NCBI GenBank assembly: GCA_964519015.1
Contig: CAZFHZ010000025.1
Coordinates: 1-36,104 of the forward strand
Length of the DNA: 36,104 bases
Source: CAZFHZ01 sp964519015
GTDB taxonomy: Bacteria; Blakebacterota; Blakebacteria; Blakebacterales; CAYUVJ01
Reading direction: 5' to 3'
In this document: piece by piece, positions 7,747 to 16,273 of the stretch
Position numbering within the stretch: position 1 is the first letter of the stretch
How the letters are laid out: every line of letters starts with the position of its first letter
Translations under genes and position numbers: made by a program
The notes under the pieces: generated by a model
Databases searched by the model: none
What the model saw: only the letters and a program-made list of their open reading frames with translations
What the model was told of the DNA's origin: nothing

Positions 7747-10442
7747 GGAACCCCAGCGGCTGGCGGCGGCTCTTCCGCCTGGCGGAGAGTCCGGCTCACG
7801 ACGAGAGTTCGGACAGCGAGGAGATCCGGTTCCACTTCGAGGAACTGGTGGCCAGGTACCGCCGGGAAGGGCTGGGTGAGGCGGAGGCGGAGGACCGGGC
7901 GCGGGCCCGCCTCGGGGCTCCCGAGGACCTCCAGGCCGGTCTCCGCGCCGGGGTGCCGGCCCGGCACCGCCGGCGCCGGCGCCGGGAACTCCTCTCCACC
8001 CTGCGCTTCGACCTGCGGGTCGGCCTGCGCGGCCTGGGGCGGGCACCCCTCTTCACCCTGCTGGCCGTGCTCACCCTGGCCCTGGGCATCGGCTCGGCGA
8101 CAGTCATCTTCAGCGTGGTGAACGCCGTCCTGATCCGCCCGCTCCCCTACCCCGACGCCAGGGAACTCGTCCAGGTCATGCAGCGGACCGAAGACGGTTC
8201 CGGCGGCATCCCGGTCTCGCAGGGTCTCTTCCTGGCCCTGCGGGAGCAGGCCACCACCCTGACCGGCCTGGCCGCCGCGGATTTCGTGACCTTCGAGGTG
8301 TCCGGCGGAGAAGTGCCCGTCCAGGAACCCGGGATCATGACGACGGGGGACCTCTTCACGCTCCTGGGCGCCCGCCCCGCCCTGGGCCGCTTCTTCACCC
8401 GGGGGGAGGAGCGGGCCGGCTCCAACGGCGTGGCCGTCCTGAGCCATGGAGCCTGGCAGAGCCTGCTGGGCGGCGACCCCGGGGTCATCGGTCGGCGCCT
8501 GCGGATGAGCCCGACCTACCAGTTCGGGCCGCCCCGCAACCTGCCGGCCGAGGTGACCGTCATCGGGGTGCTGCCGGAGGACTTCGTCTCCCCCTATGGG
8601 AACACCCGGATCTTCACCCCCCTGGGGATCGACGAGGACCGGATCAACATGGCCCAGTCGTATCTCTGGCTCCTGGGGCGGCTCCGTCCCGGGGACTCGA
8701 TCGAGTCGGCCCGCAGCGAACTGGACGTGATCCTGCAGGGGACCGATCCCGAGTTACGGGGTACCAGGGGGAACGAGGAAGAGAACGAGGGCGTCAGCCT
8801 GACCCCCCTCTGGGAGATGCAGCGGGGTTACCTGCGGGATACCCTGCACCTCTTCTTCGCCGCCGTGGGCCTGCTGCTGCTGGTCGGGTGCGCCAACGTG
8901 GCCAACCTGCTGCTGGCCCGGGGGGCCGGTCGCGGCCGCGAGATGGCGGTGCGGCTTGCCCTGGGCGCCTCGCGCCGCCGACTGGTCCGGACCCTGCTGA
9001 TCGAGAGCTGTCTGCTGGCCGTCGCCGGCATCGCGGCCGGACTCGGCCTGGCCTGGGGGGGGATACGCCTGCTTGTCTCGGTCTATCCAGGCCCGCTCCT
9101 GCAGCGGACCGGGGTCGGGCTCGATCCGACCGTCCTGCTCTTCGCCGCCGGGGCGGGAGCGTTGAGCGTGCTCCTGTCCGGACTCGTGCCGGCCCTGCAG
9201 ACTTCGCGTATCCACCTCGCATCGACCCTCCAGCGGAGCGGACGGGCGCTCTCGGCCGGCCGGTCGCAGCGGCGCCTGCGCAGCGTCCTGCTCGTCGTCG
9301 AGGTCGCCCTGGCCGTCGTGTTGACGACCGGGACCGCGCTGCTGCTGCGCAGCCTCCACAACATGATGAACGTCCCCTTCGGATTCGAGCCGCGGAACCT
9401 CGTCCTGATGCAGCTCCCGCTTGATCCGGCCGTCTATCCCCAGCGGGAGCAGCGGCTCGAGCTCGGCCGGCGGCTGGCGGAGCGGCTCACGGCCCTGCCG
9501 GAGGTGGACTACGCCGGGGCGTTCGACTACCTCCCCTTCGAGAGCACGGCGCCGGGGATCTACATCCAGGTCCCCGACCATCCCGATCCGGAACTGCAGC
9601 AGCCGAACCTGGCCCTGCTCCGGACGGCCGGCCCGGGGGCGCTGGAGGCGCTGGGAGCGACCCTGCTGGCCGGGCGCTGGTTCGAGGAGGGGGACTGGGC
9701 GCTCCAGCCCCAGGTCGCCATCATCGACCGCAACCGGGCGGAACGCTACTGGCCGGAGGGGGAAGCCGTCGGCCGTCAGCTCCAGCCGATCACCCAGACG
9801 CCCTGGCCGCCGTTGACGGTGATCGGGGTGGTGGAGGACATGCGGCTCATCCAGTTCGTGCCGGACGGCCATCCCGGTATCATCCTGCCGACCTGCCTCT
9901 CACGGAGCGCCGGGATGGTCGTACGGACCCGGCTGGAACCCGAGAACATCTCCGCCCTCCTGCGGGGCGCGGTGGCCGAGATCGACCCCGCGATCTTCAC
10001 CGGCGACATCCGGTTCATGGAGTCGATCCTGCACGATGCTTCCTCCAGCGAGCGCTTCCGGGCCGTCCTGCTGAGCCTCTTCGGCGGCCTCACCCTCCTG
10101 CTCGCCCTGGTGGGGGTCTACGGCGTCCACAACTATACGGTCGCCCAGCGCACCCACGAGCTCGGCCTGCGCATGACGCTGGGGGCCCGGCGGGCGGGCC
10201 TGCTCCGCCTCGTTCTGCTCGAGGCGGCTGGTCTGTCCGGACTGGGAATCCTCATCGGGACCGGGACGGCGCTGGTCCTGAACCGGCTCATACGAGGGTT
10301 CCTGTTCGATATGAGTCCGACCGATACCGCGACTTATGCCGCGGTGGCGCTGGCCATCCTGGTCGTCACCGGCCTGGCCGGTCTGATCCCCGCCTGGCGG
10401 GCCAGCCGGGTGGATCCGATGGTGGCGATGCGTGTGGAATGA
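7743..10442 (+). CDS. ADOP-family ABC transporter permease (MacB/FtsX type)
   Basis: 899 residues. The first about 85 residues (ESSDSEEIRFHFEELVARYR...EAEDRARARLG) form the cytosolic 'permease prefix' domain typical of ADOP proteins. Two MacB periplasmic-core/FtsX repeats follow, each starting with a helix such as LFTLLAVLTLALGIGSATVI and ending with three membrane helices; ANVANLLLARGAGRGREMAV and the C-terminal ARRAGLLRLVLLEAAGLSGL mark the two FtsX blocks. The last residues, PAWRASRVDPMVAMRVE, are the usual ending. These duplicated permeases carry no ATPase domain and are common in Acidobacteriota and Gemmatimonadota; the substrate is unknown. No ABC ATPase gene is present in the window. 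The gene is co-transcribed with padR, which probably controls it. Confidence 0.93.
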   Translation: MRNPSGWRRLFRLAESPAHDESSDSEEIRFHFEELVARYRREGLGEAEAEDRARARLGAPEDLQAGLRAGVPARHRRRRRRELLSTLRFDLRVGLRGLGRAPLFTLLAVLTLALGIGSATVIFSVVNAVLIRPLPYPDARELVQVMQRTEDGSGGIPVSQGLFLALREQATTLTGLAAADFVTFEVSGGEVPVQEPGIMTTGDLFTLLGARPALGRFFTRGEERAGSNGVAVLSHGAWQSLLGGDPGVIGRRLRMSPTYQFGPPRNLPAEVTVIGVLPEDFVSPYGNTRIFTPLGIDEDRINMAQSYLWLLGRLRPGDSIESARSELDVILQGTDPELRGTRGNEEENEGVSLTPLWEMQRGYLRDTLHLFFAAVGLLLLVGCANVANLLLARGAGRGREMAVRLALGASRRRLVRTLLIESCLLAVAGIAAGLGLAWGGIRLLVSVYPGPLLQRTGVGLDPTVLLFAAGAGALSVLLSGLVPALQTSRIHLASTLQRSGRALSAGRSQRRLRSVLLVVEVALAVVLTTGTALLLRSLHNMMNVPFGFEPRNLVLMQLPLDPAVYPQREQRLELGRRLAERLTALPEVDYAGAFDYLPFESTAPGIYIQVPDHPDPELQQPNLALLRTAGPGALEALGATLLAGRWFEEGDWALQPQVAIIDRNRAERYWPEGEAVGRQLQPITQTPWPPLTVIGVVEDMRLIQFVPDGHPGIILPTCLSRSAGMVVRTRLEPENISALLRGAVAEIDPAIFTGDIRFMESILHDASSSERFRAVLLSLFGGLTLLLALVGVYGVHNYTVAQRTHELGLRMTLGARRAGLLRLVLLEAAGLSGLGILIGTGTALVLNRLIRGFLFDMSPTDTATYAAVALAILVVTGLAGLIPAWRASRVDPMVAMRVE

Positions 10443-10471
10443 GGACATCCGTGTGACGTGATCGGAGAAGG

Positions 10472-10512
10472 TTCCGCCCGATCCGTTTGTAAGTAGTATA
10501 TAGTCGGACTTA
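10472..10512 (+). promoter_or_regulatory. Candidate promoter of the acylase gene
   Basis: An AT-rich island interrupts otherwise GC-rich DNA. TATATA at 10497-10502 could be a -10 box, with a poor TTCCGC (10472-10477) 19 bases upstream. An inverted repeat TAAGT/ACTTA (10490-10494 and 10508-10512) brackets it and could be a regulator site. Based on composition and position only. Confidence 0.3.
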
Positions 10513-10541
10513 CCCGGTCTCCTCTTACCGGAGGCTCGTAT

Positions 10542-12737
10542 ATGAAGAAGCTCATCCACCTTCACCTTCTCCTTGCGGCCCTTACCCTCTCGCTTGCTCC
10601 TCACACTGCGGATGCCCAGCGGGCCTCCACCCGTGAGGTCGCGCGCTGGGAGGCCCAGGCCCGCAGCGTCACGATCATCCGGGATGACTGGGGGATCCCC
10701 CACGTCTACGGGAAGACCGATGCCGATGCGGTCTTCGGCATCATGTATGCCCAGGCCGAGGACGATTTCAACCGGGTGGAGACCAATTACCTGAACTCGA
10801 TCGGGTGTCTGGCGGAAGCGGAGGGTGAATCGGCCATCTACACCGACCTGCGCCAGAAGCTCTTCATCGATCCGGTGGAGATGGAGCGGCTGTATGCGGC
10901 GAGCCCGGACCGGCTCAAGAGGTTGATGGACGCCTTCGCCGACGGCCTGAACTTCTACCTCCACAAACACCCCGAAGTGAAGCCGAGGGTCATCACCCGT
11001 TTCGAGCCCTGGATGGCGCTAACCTTCAGTGAGGGGAGTATCGGGGGGGACATCGAAAGGGTGAACACCCGTGCCCTCGAAGCCTTCTACGGGGAGGGCC
11101 CCGCGATCCCCGAGCCGATCCAGGAAGAGGAACCCTATCTCGAGCCGTCGGGCTCGAACGGCATCGCCATCGCCCCGGCCATCACCCGCGACGGGCACGC
11201 CCTCCTGCTGATCAATCCGCACACTTCCTTCTTCTTCCGGGCCGAGGTGCAGATGGTGAGCGAGGAAGGTCTCAACGCCTACGGGGCGATCACCTGGGGC
11301 CAGTTCTTCGTCTATCAGGGCTTCAACGAGACCGCGGGGTGGATGCACACCTCCAGCGGGGTGGACAACATCGACGAGTTCCTCGAGACGGTGGTGGAGC
11401 GGAGTGGCCGCTACTACTACCTCCACGGTGGGGAAGAGCATCCCATACGGGTGCGCACCATCACGGTGCCCTTCAGTACGGACTCGGGGCCGGCCCGGAA
11501 GGAGTTCACGGTCTACTACACCGGGCACGGACCGGTCGTGCGCAGGGAGGGTGATAAGTGGGTGTCGGTGAGTCTGATGCAGGACCCCATGAACGCCCTG
11601 ACCCAGTCGTACATGCGGACCAGAGCGAAGGACCTCGATGAGTTTCTGGGATGGATGGAGCTCCACACCAACTCCTCCAACAACACGCTCTTCGCCGATG
11701 CCAAAGGAAACATCGCCTACCTCCACTCCAACTTCATCCCTCGGCGCGACGACACGCTCAACTGGAGGCGGCCGGTGGACGGCAGCGATCCGGCCACCGA
11801 CTGGGGGCCTCCGCTCGGCTTCGCCGAGAGCCCGAATGTGGTCAATCCGCCCAATGGGTGGGTCTTCAACACCAACGACGCACCATGGACGGCAGCCGGA
11901 CCCTTCAGCCCCAGAAAGGAAGACTTCCCGACCTATGTGGAGTCCGGAGGTGAGAATCAGCGCGGGGTCCACGCCACGATGGTCCTCCAGGACAGGAAGG
12001 ACTTCACCCTGGAATCCCTCCTGGAAACCGCATTCGACAGCTATCTGCCCTGGTTCGAGAAGCCGGTGCCGGCCCTGGTCCGGGCGTACGACCGGGCACC
12101 CTCTTCCGACTCGCTCAAGGTGAAGCTCACCGAACAGATCGCGATGCTGCGCGGGTGGGACCTGCGGTGGTCGGCGGATTCAGTCCCGACAGCGTTGGCC
12201 GTGTTCTTTGGAACGGAATTGCAGCGTCGGGCAGGCCGGGAAGCCCGCAGCGCGGGGATGGCCCTGGAGGACTATATCTTCAGCGATGACGCAGCGAGGG
12301 TGCTGCTGGAATCGCTGTCCGCAGCCTCCGACAGACTCACCGGGGACTTCGGGACCTGGAAGACCCCGTGGGGGGAGATCAATCGCTTCCAGCGGCTGAC
12401 CGGGGACATCGTACAGCACTTCGATGACGCCAAGCCGAGTATCCCGGTGGATTTTACTTCCGCGCAGTGGGGATCCCTGGCTTCCTTCGCAGCCCGCGCG
12501 TACCCGGGGACGAAGCGTTGGTACGGCACCAGCGGGAACAGTTTCGTGGCCGTCGTTGAGTTCGGCGACCGGGTGCGCGCCAGGGCCGTCACGGCGGGCG
12601 GGGAGAGCGGCCATCCGGAATCCCCGCACTTCAACGATGAAGCCGTCCGGTATGCGACCGGGAACCTGCGGGAAGTGTACTTCTATCGTGAGCAGCTCCA
12701 GGGGCACATCGAACGGGAATACCACCCCGGAGGGTGA
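10542..12737 (+). CDS. Exported penicillin-acylase-family (S45) Ntn hydrolase
   Basis: 731 residues with a signal peptide (about 1-25, KKLIHLHLLLAALTLSLAP...ADA). The alpha-chain part has SVTIIRDDWGIPHVYGKTDA and FGIMYAQAEDDFNRVE, both classic for this family. The maturation site reads EPSGSNGIAIAP, putting the nucleophile at about Ser205, which becomes the first residue of the beta chain after self-cleavage. Later SNNTLFADAKGNIAYLHSN and VFNTNDAPWTAAG match the conserved beta-chain segments. Members hydrolyse amide bonds of acylated molecules, such as beta-lactams, acyl-homoserine lactones and N-acyl amino acids, in the periplasm; this substrate is unknown. The start has GGAGG seven bases upstream. 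No obvious operon partner on either side. Confidence 0.92.
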   Translation: MKKLIHLHLLLAALTLSLAPHTADAQRASTREVARWEAQARSVTIIRDDWGIPHVYGKTDADAVFGIMYAQAEDDFNRVETNYLNSIGCLAEAEGESAIYTDLRQKLFIDPVEMERLYAASPDRLKRLMDAFADGLNFYLHKHPEVKPRVITRFEPWMALTFSEGSIGGDIERVNTRALEAFYGEGPAIPEPIQEEEPYLEPSGSNGIAIAPAITRDGHALLLINPHTSFFFRAEVQMVSEEGLNAYGAITWGQFFVYQGFNETAGWMHTSSGVDNIDEFLETVVERSGRYYYLHGGEEHPIRVRTITVPFSTDSGPARKEFTVYYTGHGPVVRREGDKWVSVSLMQDPMNALTQSYMRTRAKDLDEFLGWMELHTNSSNNTLFADAKGNIAYLHSNFIPRRDDTLNWRRPVDGSDPATDWGPPLGFAESPNVVNPPNGWVFNTNDAPWTAAGPFSPRKEDFPTYVESGGENQRGVHATMVLQDRKDFTLESLLETAFDSYLPWFEKPVPALVRAYDRAPSSDSLKVKLTEQIAMLRGWDLRWSADSVPTALAVFFGTELQRRAGREARSAGMALEDYIFSDDAARVLLESLSAASDRLTGDFGTWKTPWGEINRFQRLTGDIVQHFDDAKPSIPVDFTSAQWGSLASFAARAYPGTKRWYGTSGNSFVAVVEFGDRVRARAVTAGGESGHPESPHFNDEAVRYATGNLREVYFYREQLQGHIEREYHPGG

Positions 12738-12743
12738 TGATCC

Positions 12744-12760
12744 GCGAAGTCAGGCTTCGC
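12744..12760 (+). terminator. Short hairpin after the acylase gene
   Basis: GCGAAG (12744-12749) and CTTCGC (12755-12760) form a six-base stem with a five-base loop seven bases after the acylase stop. There is no following T-run, so it is a weak terminator candidate or an mRNA-end stabiliser. Confidence 0.25.
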
Positions 12761-12878
12761 AGCCTGGGCCTGATCGTTCCAAAGCAACCCCTGACTGCTC
12801 CGGTGAAGGAAAGGGTCAGATTCACACCACCGTTACTCCTGCAGAACCTGCTCGTTCTATGGGGATATTGAGGCAGCC

Positions 12879-13610
12879 ATGAAGATATTTGATGATCTGC
12901 TGGCGACCCTGGATACGGGTGCAGAGGTGCGGGATATCCGCCAGGGATTGTTTCACACGGCTGTTCTGACACGCCATTGTGGTCTGGCGTCAACACTGCC
13001 CCGGGATTCTCTGAAGCAGAAACCGCCCCATACCTCTCTGGTGGTTGAATCGGGCTTTTTAATGGAGAAGAGCGCCGGTGAGCTGGCGGCCTTGGCCAGA
13101 TCGGAGAGCCTGGCCGAGGCGGCGATCGGCATGGCGACGATCAACTCGCTTCTGGAGATCGATGAGGAGAAATGCCTGAAGCTCAACGCGGGTGACCTGA
13201 TCGCCGAAAAGGGTGCAGGGAAAAGGATCGCCATCGTGGGGCATTTCCCGTTCATAACCGGATTGCGGGAAATCGCCGGGGAGCTCTGGGTCGTGGAGAA
13301 GAATCCGCAGGAGGGCGATTATTCGGAAGAGGAAGCCCGCCGGCTGGTACCACAGGCCGATGTCGTCGGAATCACCGGCACCTCTCTTACCAACCACACC
13401 TTCGAATCCATAATGGGATTCTGCCGCCCTGAAGCCTACGTTGTGGTCCTGGGTGATTCGGCTCCCCTCTCTCCGGTTCTCTTTGATCACGGAGTGGATG
13501 CCGTGTCGGGCACCAGGGTTGTCGACAGCGAGCTGGCCCTGCGATGTGTGAGTCAGGGAGCGACTTTCCGGCAGATAAAAGGAAAACGCCTTCTTACGAT
13601 GCTGAGATGA
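12879..13610 (+). CDS. DUF4213/DUF364-type Rossmann protein (first copy)
   Basis: 243 residues, soluble. The N-terminal half (MKIFDDLLATLDTGAEVRDIRQGLFHTAV...) matches the DUF4213 type. The C-terminal half is a Rossmann-like domain with GKRIAIVGHFPFITGLRE, VVEKNPQEGDY, ADVVGITGTSLTNHTFE and YVVVLGDSAPLSPVLFDHGV, the hallmark strings of DUF364. A structural-genomics member has led to the label 'putative heavy-metal chelation', but the function of the family is unproven. It lies 55 bases upstream of a TauE/SafE permease, which is overlapped by a second DUF364-like gene. Base composition is visibly less GC-rich than the flanks (for example GGGCTTTTTAATGGAG), suggesting acquisition. GAGG is found before the ATG. 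Confidence 0.85.
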   Translation: MKIFDDLLATLDTGAEVRDIRQGLFHTAVLTRHCGLASTLPRDSLKQKPPHTSLVVESGFLMEKSAGELAALARSESLAEAAIGMATINSLLEIDEEKCLKLNAGDLIAEKGAGKRIAIVGHFPFITGLREIAGELWVVEKNPQEGDYSEEEARRLVPQADVVGITGTSLTNHTFESIMGFCRPEAYVVVLGDSAPLSPVLFDHGVDAVSGTRVVDSELALRCVSQGATFRQIKGKRLLTMLR

Positions 13611-13665
13611 CGCCGATCGAGATGCGGGCCTTGAGAATTGTATGTGATCAAAAGCACGGTACGGG

Positions 13666-14454
13666 ATGACTGAACTGCTCCTTTTCGTCGGGGGTATGAT
13701 AGCGGGTTCTCTGGGTGGATTTCTGGGAATCGGCGGGGGAATCGTCCTGATGCCGCTGCTGCGGTTCTTTGTGGAGCTGTCTCCGCCTTACGCGGCTGGT
13801 ACTTGCATCCTGGCCGTGTTCTTCACCACACTCGGGGGAAGCTACTACCATCTGAGGCATGGCAACTTGAATCTGCGTTCTATCCTGCCCCTCATAGTCT
13901 CCGGTTCTCTGGCCTGTGTTATTTTCTCCTTCCTTTTCCAATACCTGGCCCGTAGCGATCAGTGGTTGGACCTGGGGATCGGGCTGGTCTTCTGTGTTAT
14001 CTCCGTCCGCATGATCGCCGACGGGATCCCGGGTCTGCACAAGCGGAAAGGGGAGCAGCATGTGGGGGACAATGTTGTCCGCGGCACGCTTGCGCAGAAG
14101 ACGGTTATCGGTGCATCAGCAGGTGTGCTGCCCGGTCTGCTGGGGATCGGAACGGGTAGCATTCTGGTGCCGGCGTTCACCTATCTGCTCCGCACGCCCG
14201 TCAAGACGGCCATGGCGGCCTCGCTCGCCTGTTTCAGCTTCAACGCTGCCATCAGTTCGACATTCAAGATGGCGCAGGGATACGTGATCCTCGATGTAGC
14301 CCTGCTCCTCTGCCTGGGCACTCTGATCGGTGCGCCCCTGGGCGCCGCCCTCAACCGGCGGTTCTCCTCAAGTACCGTTCAAATCGTCTTTGGGGTGGTC
14401 TTCGCGTATGTGGCACTGAAGTTCATCCTCTCTTTCTTCGGAGTCACGATATGA
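13666..14454 (+). CDS. TauE/SafE-family (sulfite exporter type) membrane permease
   Basis: 262 residues, the usual size. Two homologous halves are visible: LGGFLGIGGGIVLMPLLRFF (about 18-37) in the first and GVLPGLLGIGTGSILVPAFT in the second, the paired GIGGG-type signatures of this family. About eight membrane helices are predicted by eye, and the C-terminal GTLIGAPLGAALNRRFSSST is also typical. Members move sulfur-containing anions or other small acids across the inner membrane; the direction and substrate here are unknown. The start ATG has only a weak ribosome binding site (GGTACGGG directly before it), suggesting translation is coupled to the upstream gene. The stop overlaps the next start by four bases. 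The position between two DUF364-like proteins is the best clue to its job. Confidence 0.9.
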   Translation: MTELLLFVGGMIAGSLGGFLGIGGGIVLMPLLRFFVELSPPYAAGTCILAVFFTTLGGSYYHLRHGNLNLRSILPLIVSGSLACVIFSFLFQYLARSDQWLDLGIGLVFCVISVRMIADGIPGLHKRKGEQHVGDNVVRGTLAQKTVIGASAGVLPGLLGIGTGSILVPAFTYLLRTPVKTAMAASLACFSFNAAISSTFKMAQGYVILDVALLLCLGTLIGAPLGAALNRRFSSSTVQIVFGVVFAYVALKFILSFFGVTI

Positions 14455-15221
14455 ATAATGCGTCGGAAGAAGTATCGGTCCTTGAGAAGTCCAGAGCGCT
14501 CCTGCGGGATATCGTCGAGCGGGAGAGCCTGCTGGACGCGCGTGTTTCCGTTCTGGCGAAGCCGCTGACACCAGAGGAGGCCATTGGCAACCCCGGCCGG
14601 CGGGAATTCCCCATCATCACGGGGAAGGAGCGGGTCATCGAGGCCACTGTCCTGGAGGCCAAGGGGCACGCGTTCACCGATTCGCCAAGAGAGTTCGACG
14701 GGACTATCGGAGAGGTCCTGGAACTGGATCTGGACACCAACCAGAGCCGTGCTGTATTCGTAGCCACTCTCAACGCCGTGCTCAGGCACCTGGGGCGGGC
14801 GACCGCAACGGTACACTGCAGAGATGAAGATCCGGAGCTGTGCGCAGAGGAGATCGCCACGCTACTGCTAGACAGATACGGCAGGGTGAAGGTAGGACTC
14901 ATTGGGATGAATCCGGCCATCGCCGAGCGGCTGGTGGACACCTTTGGAGAAGCCTGCGTGCACATCACCGATCTCAACGCCGACAATATTGACCGGTTTC
15001 AATTCGGAGTGGAGATGTGGGATGGGAAAGAACGCACTCAGGACTTGATCGATTTTTCGGATGTGCTGGTGATTACCGGGACCACTCTCGTCAACGGTAC
15101 CTTTGATGACATCCACCGCAGGGCTCGTACTGCCGGAAGACCTTGCCTCTTATACGGGGTGACGGCCGCGGGAGCGAGTGAGCTGCTGGGTATCGAGCGG
15201 ATCTGCCCGCGCGGCAGGTGA
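14451..15221 (+). CDS. DUF364-like Rossmann protein (second, divergent copy)
   Basis: 256 residues, soluble, starting four bases inside the permease gene (ATGA overlap). The C-terminal half has YGRVKVGLIGMNPAIAERLV, HITDLNADNIDRFQFGVEMW, FSDVLVITGTTLVNGTFDD and LLYGVTAAGASELLGIERIC. These align by eye with the first copy: IAIVGHFP/VGLIGMNP, VVGITGTSLTNHTFES/VLVITGTTLVNGTFDD, VVLGDSAPL/LLYGVTAAG. The N-terminal half is different (RREFPIITGKERVIEATVLE, HAFTDSPREFDG, SRAVFVATLNAVLRHLGRAT), still of the DUF4213 style, where a middle helix with a conserved N-A-V/N-S-L segment is usual. Function unknown. The pair of paralogs around a permease suggests they work with the transported ligand. Confidence 0.75.
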   Translation: MNNASEEVSVLEKSRALLRDIVERESLLDARVSVLAKPLTPEEAIGNPGRREFPIITGKERVIEATVLEAKGHAFTDSPREFDGTIGEVLELDLDTNQSRAVFVATLNAVLRHLGRATATVHCRDEDPELCAEEIATLLLDRYGRVKVGLIGMNPAIAERLVDTFGEACVHITDLNADNIDRFQFGVEMWDGKERTQDLIDFSDVLVITGTTLVNGTFDDIHRRARTAGRPCLLYGVTAAGASELLGIERICPRGR

Positions 15222-15403
15222 GAGTCTTATATTTGTAGATGGAGTTCTTGTATGCATCCAGTCCTTCGTGAGTGATATCGTTACCTATGAGCGGCTCCTC
15301 TCATATCGTGTGCGTCCCAGGTGAGGTGGCTTCCCCACGGACACGCGAATACCTATGACTCAGAAGCCGATCATTCCATATGGTCTGTCCCCGGAGGCAT
15401 CCG
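15222..15403. other. Intergenic spacer upstream of the MBL hydrolase
   Basis: No gene or clear promoter. An AT-rich patch (CTTATATTTGTAG, about 15226-15238) may hold the promoter of the downstream gene. Confidence 0.3.
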
Positions 15404-16264
15404 ATGATAGTGTCAAGGAAGTCGTCCGCAGGCTGGTCGGTATCCATGGTCGCCCTCACCGGGTCGACCATCCTCCTGGTCGCCTCGGGCTTCACCGCGC
15501 CTGCCGGAGCGGGTGCCCCCGCCCGGCAGGGAACCGGAGAGGACCTGCGGATCACCATCATCTACGACAACTACCCGTGTGTGGAGGGGCTGGCCACCGA
15601 TTGGGGATTCGCGGCCCTGATCCAGTTCGGTGGTGACCGGATCCTCTTCGATACGGGCACGCGGGGGGAACTCCTGCTCTCGAACGCCTCCAGACTTGGA
15701 CTCGACTTGAGCAGGATAGACAAGGTGGTGCTCTCTCATTTCCACACCGATCACACGGGCGGACTGCAAGGTTTCCTGGGACAGCTGGAAGAGGGCATCA
15801 GACCGACGGTTTACTCGCTGCCTTCCTATCCTCGAGAATTCAAACAGGAGGTGGCCCGGCGGGGCCGCTCGGTGGACGCGCAGCCCTTCCAGGAGATCAT
15901 CCCGGGCGTCTACACCACCGGGGAGATCCGCGGGCCCGTCAACGAGCAGGCGCTGGTGATGAAGACCGGGAAAGGACTCGTGGTGGTCACGGGCTGCGCC
16001 CACCCTGGGATCGTGAAGATCATCGAGACGGCGAAGGATCACTTCGATAGCGGGATATACCAGGTCATCGGTGGCTTCCATCTCATGAGCACGCCGGCGG
16101 CTGAGATCCGGAACATCATCCGGGAATTCAGGAGGCTGGGCGTCCGCAGGGTTTCCGCCACCCACTGCACGGGCGACGAAGCCATAGCGCTGTTCCAGGC
16201 GGCGTATGGGGAGGACTACCTCCCGGGTGGTGCCGGGAGAGTCTTCGTCATCTCTGACAGATGA
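15404..16264 (+). CDS. Exported metallo-beta-lactamase-fold hydrolase (dihydropterin/RFA-P synthase-like subgroup)
   Basis: 286 residues. The zinc motif is SHFHTDHTGG (H112, H114, D116, H117), preceded by ILFDTGTRGELLLSNASRLG and followed by VVTGCAHPGIVKIIE and IGGFHLMSTP, where His and Asp ligands of this subgroup sit. These strings are those of the archaeal/anaerobe '7,8-dihydropterin-6-methyl-4-(ribofuranosyl)-aminobenzene-phosphate synthase-like' MBL group; the true activity is unknown. Family members are normally cytosolic, but here about 40 extra residues form a likely signal peptide (hydrophobic core MVALTGSTILLVASGF, then AGAGA). An earlier in-frame ATG exists at 15380, but the ATG at 15404 has GGAGG six bases before it. 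It ends nine bases from the convergent phosphatase stop. Confidence 0.85.
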   Translation: MIVSRKSSAGWSVSMVALTGSTILLVASGFTAPAGAGAPARQGTGEDLRITIIYDNYPCVEGLATDWGFAALIQFGGDRILFDTGTRGELLLSNASRLGLDLSRIDKVVLSHFHTDHTGGLQGFLGQLEEGIRPTVYSLPSYPREFKQEVARRGRSVDAQPFQEIIPGVYTTGEIRGPVNEQALVMKTGKGLVVVTGCAHPGIVKIIETAKDHFDSGIYQVIGGFHLMSTPAAEIRNIIREFRRLGVRRVSATHCTGDEAIALFQAAYGEDYLPGGAGRVFVISDR

Positions 16265-16273
16265 AGGACCGGG

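Noticed and set aside
15228..15235. TATATTTG, matching the Bacteroidota -7 element TAnnTTTG
   Set aside because: No TTTG element lies 19-21 bases upstream, and nothing else in the window shows this promoter type.
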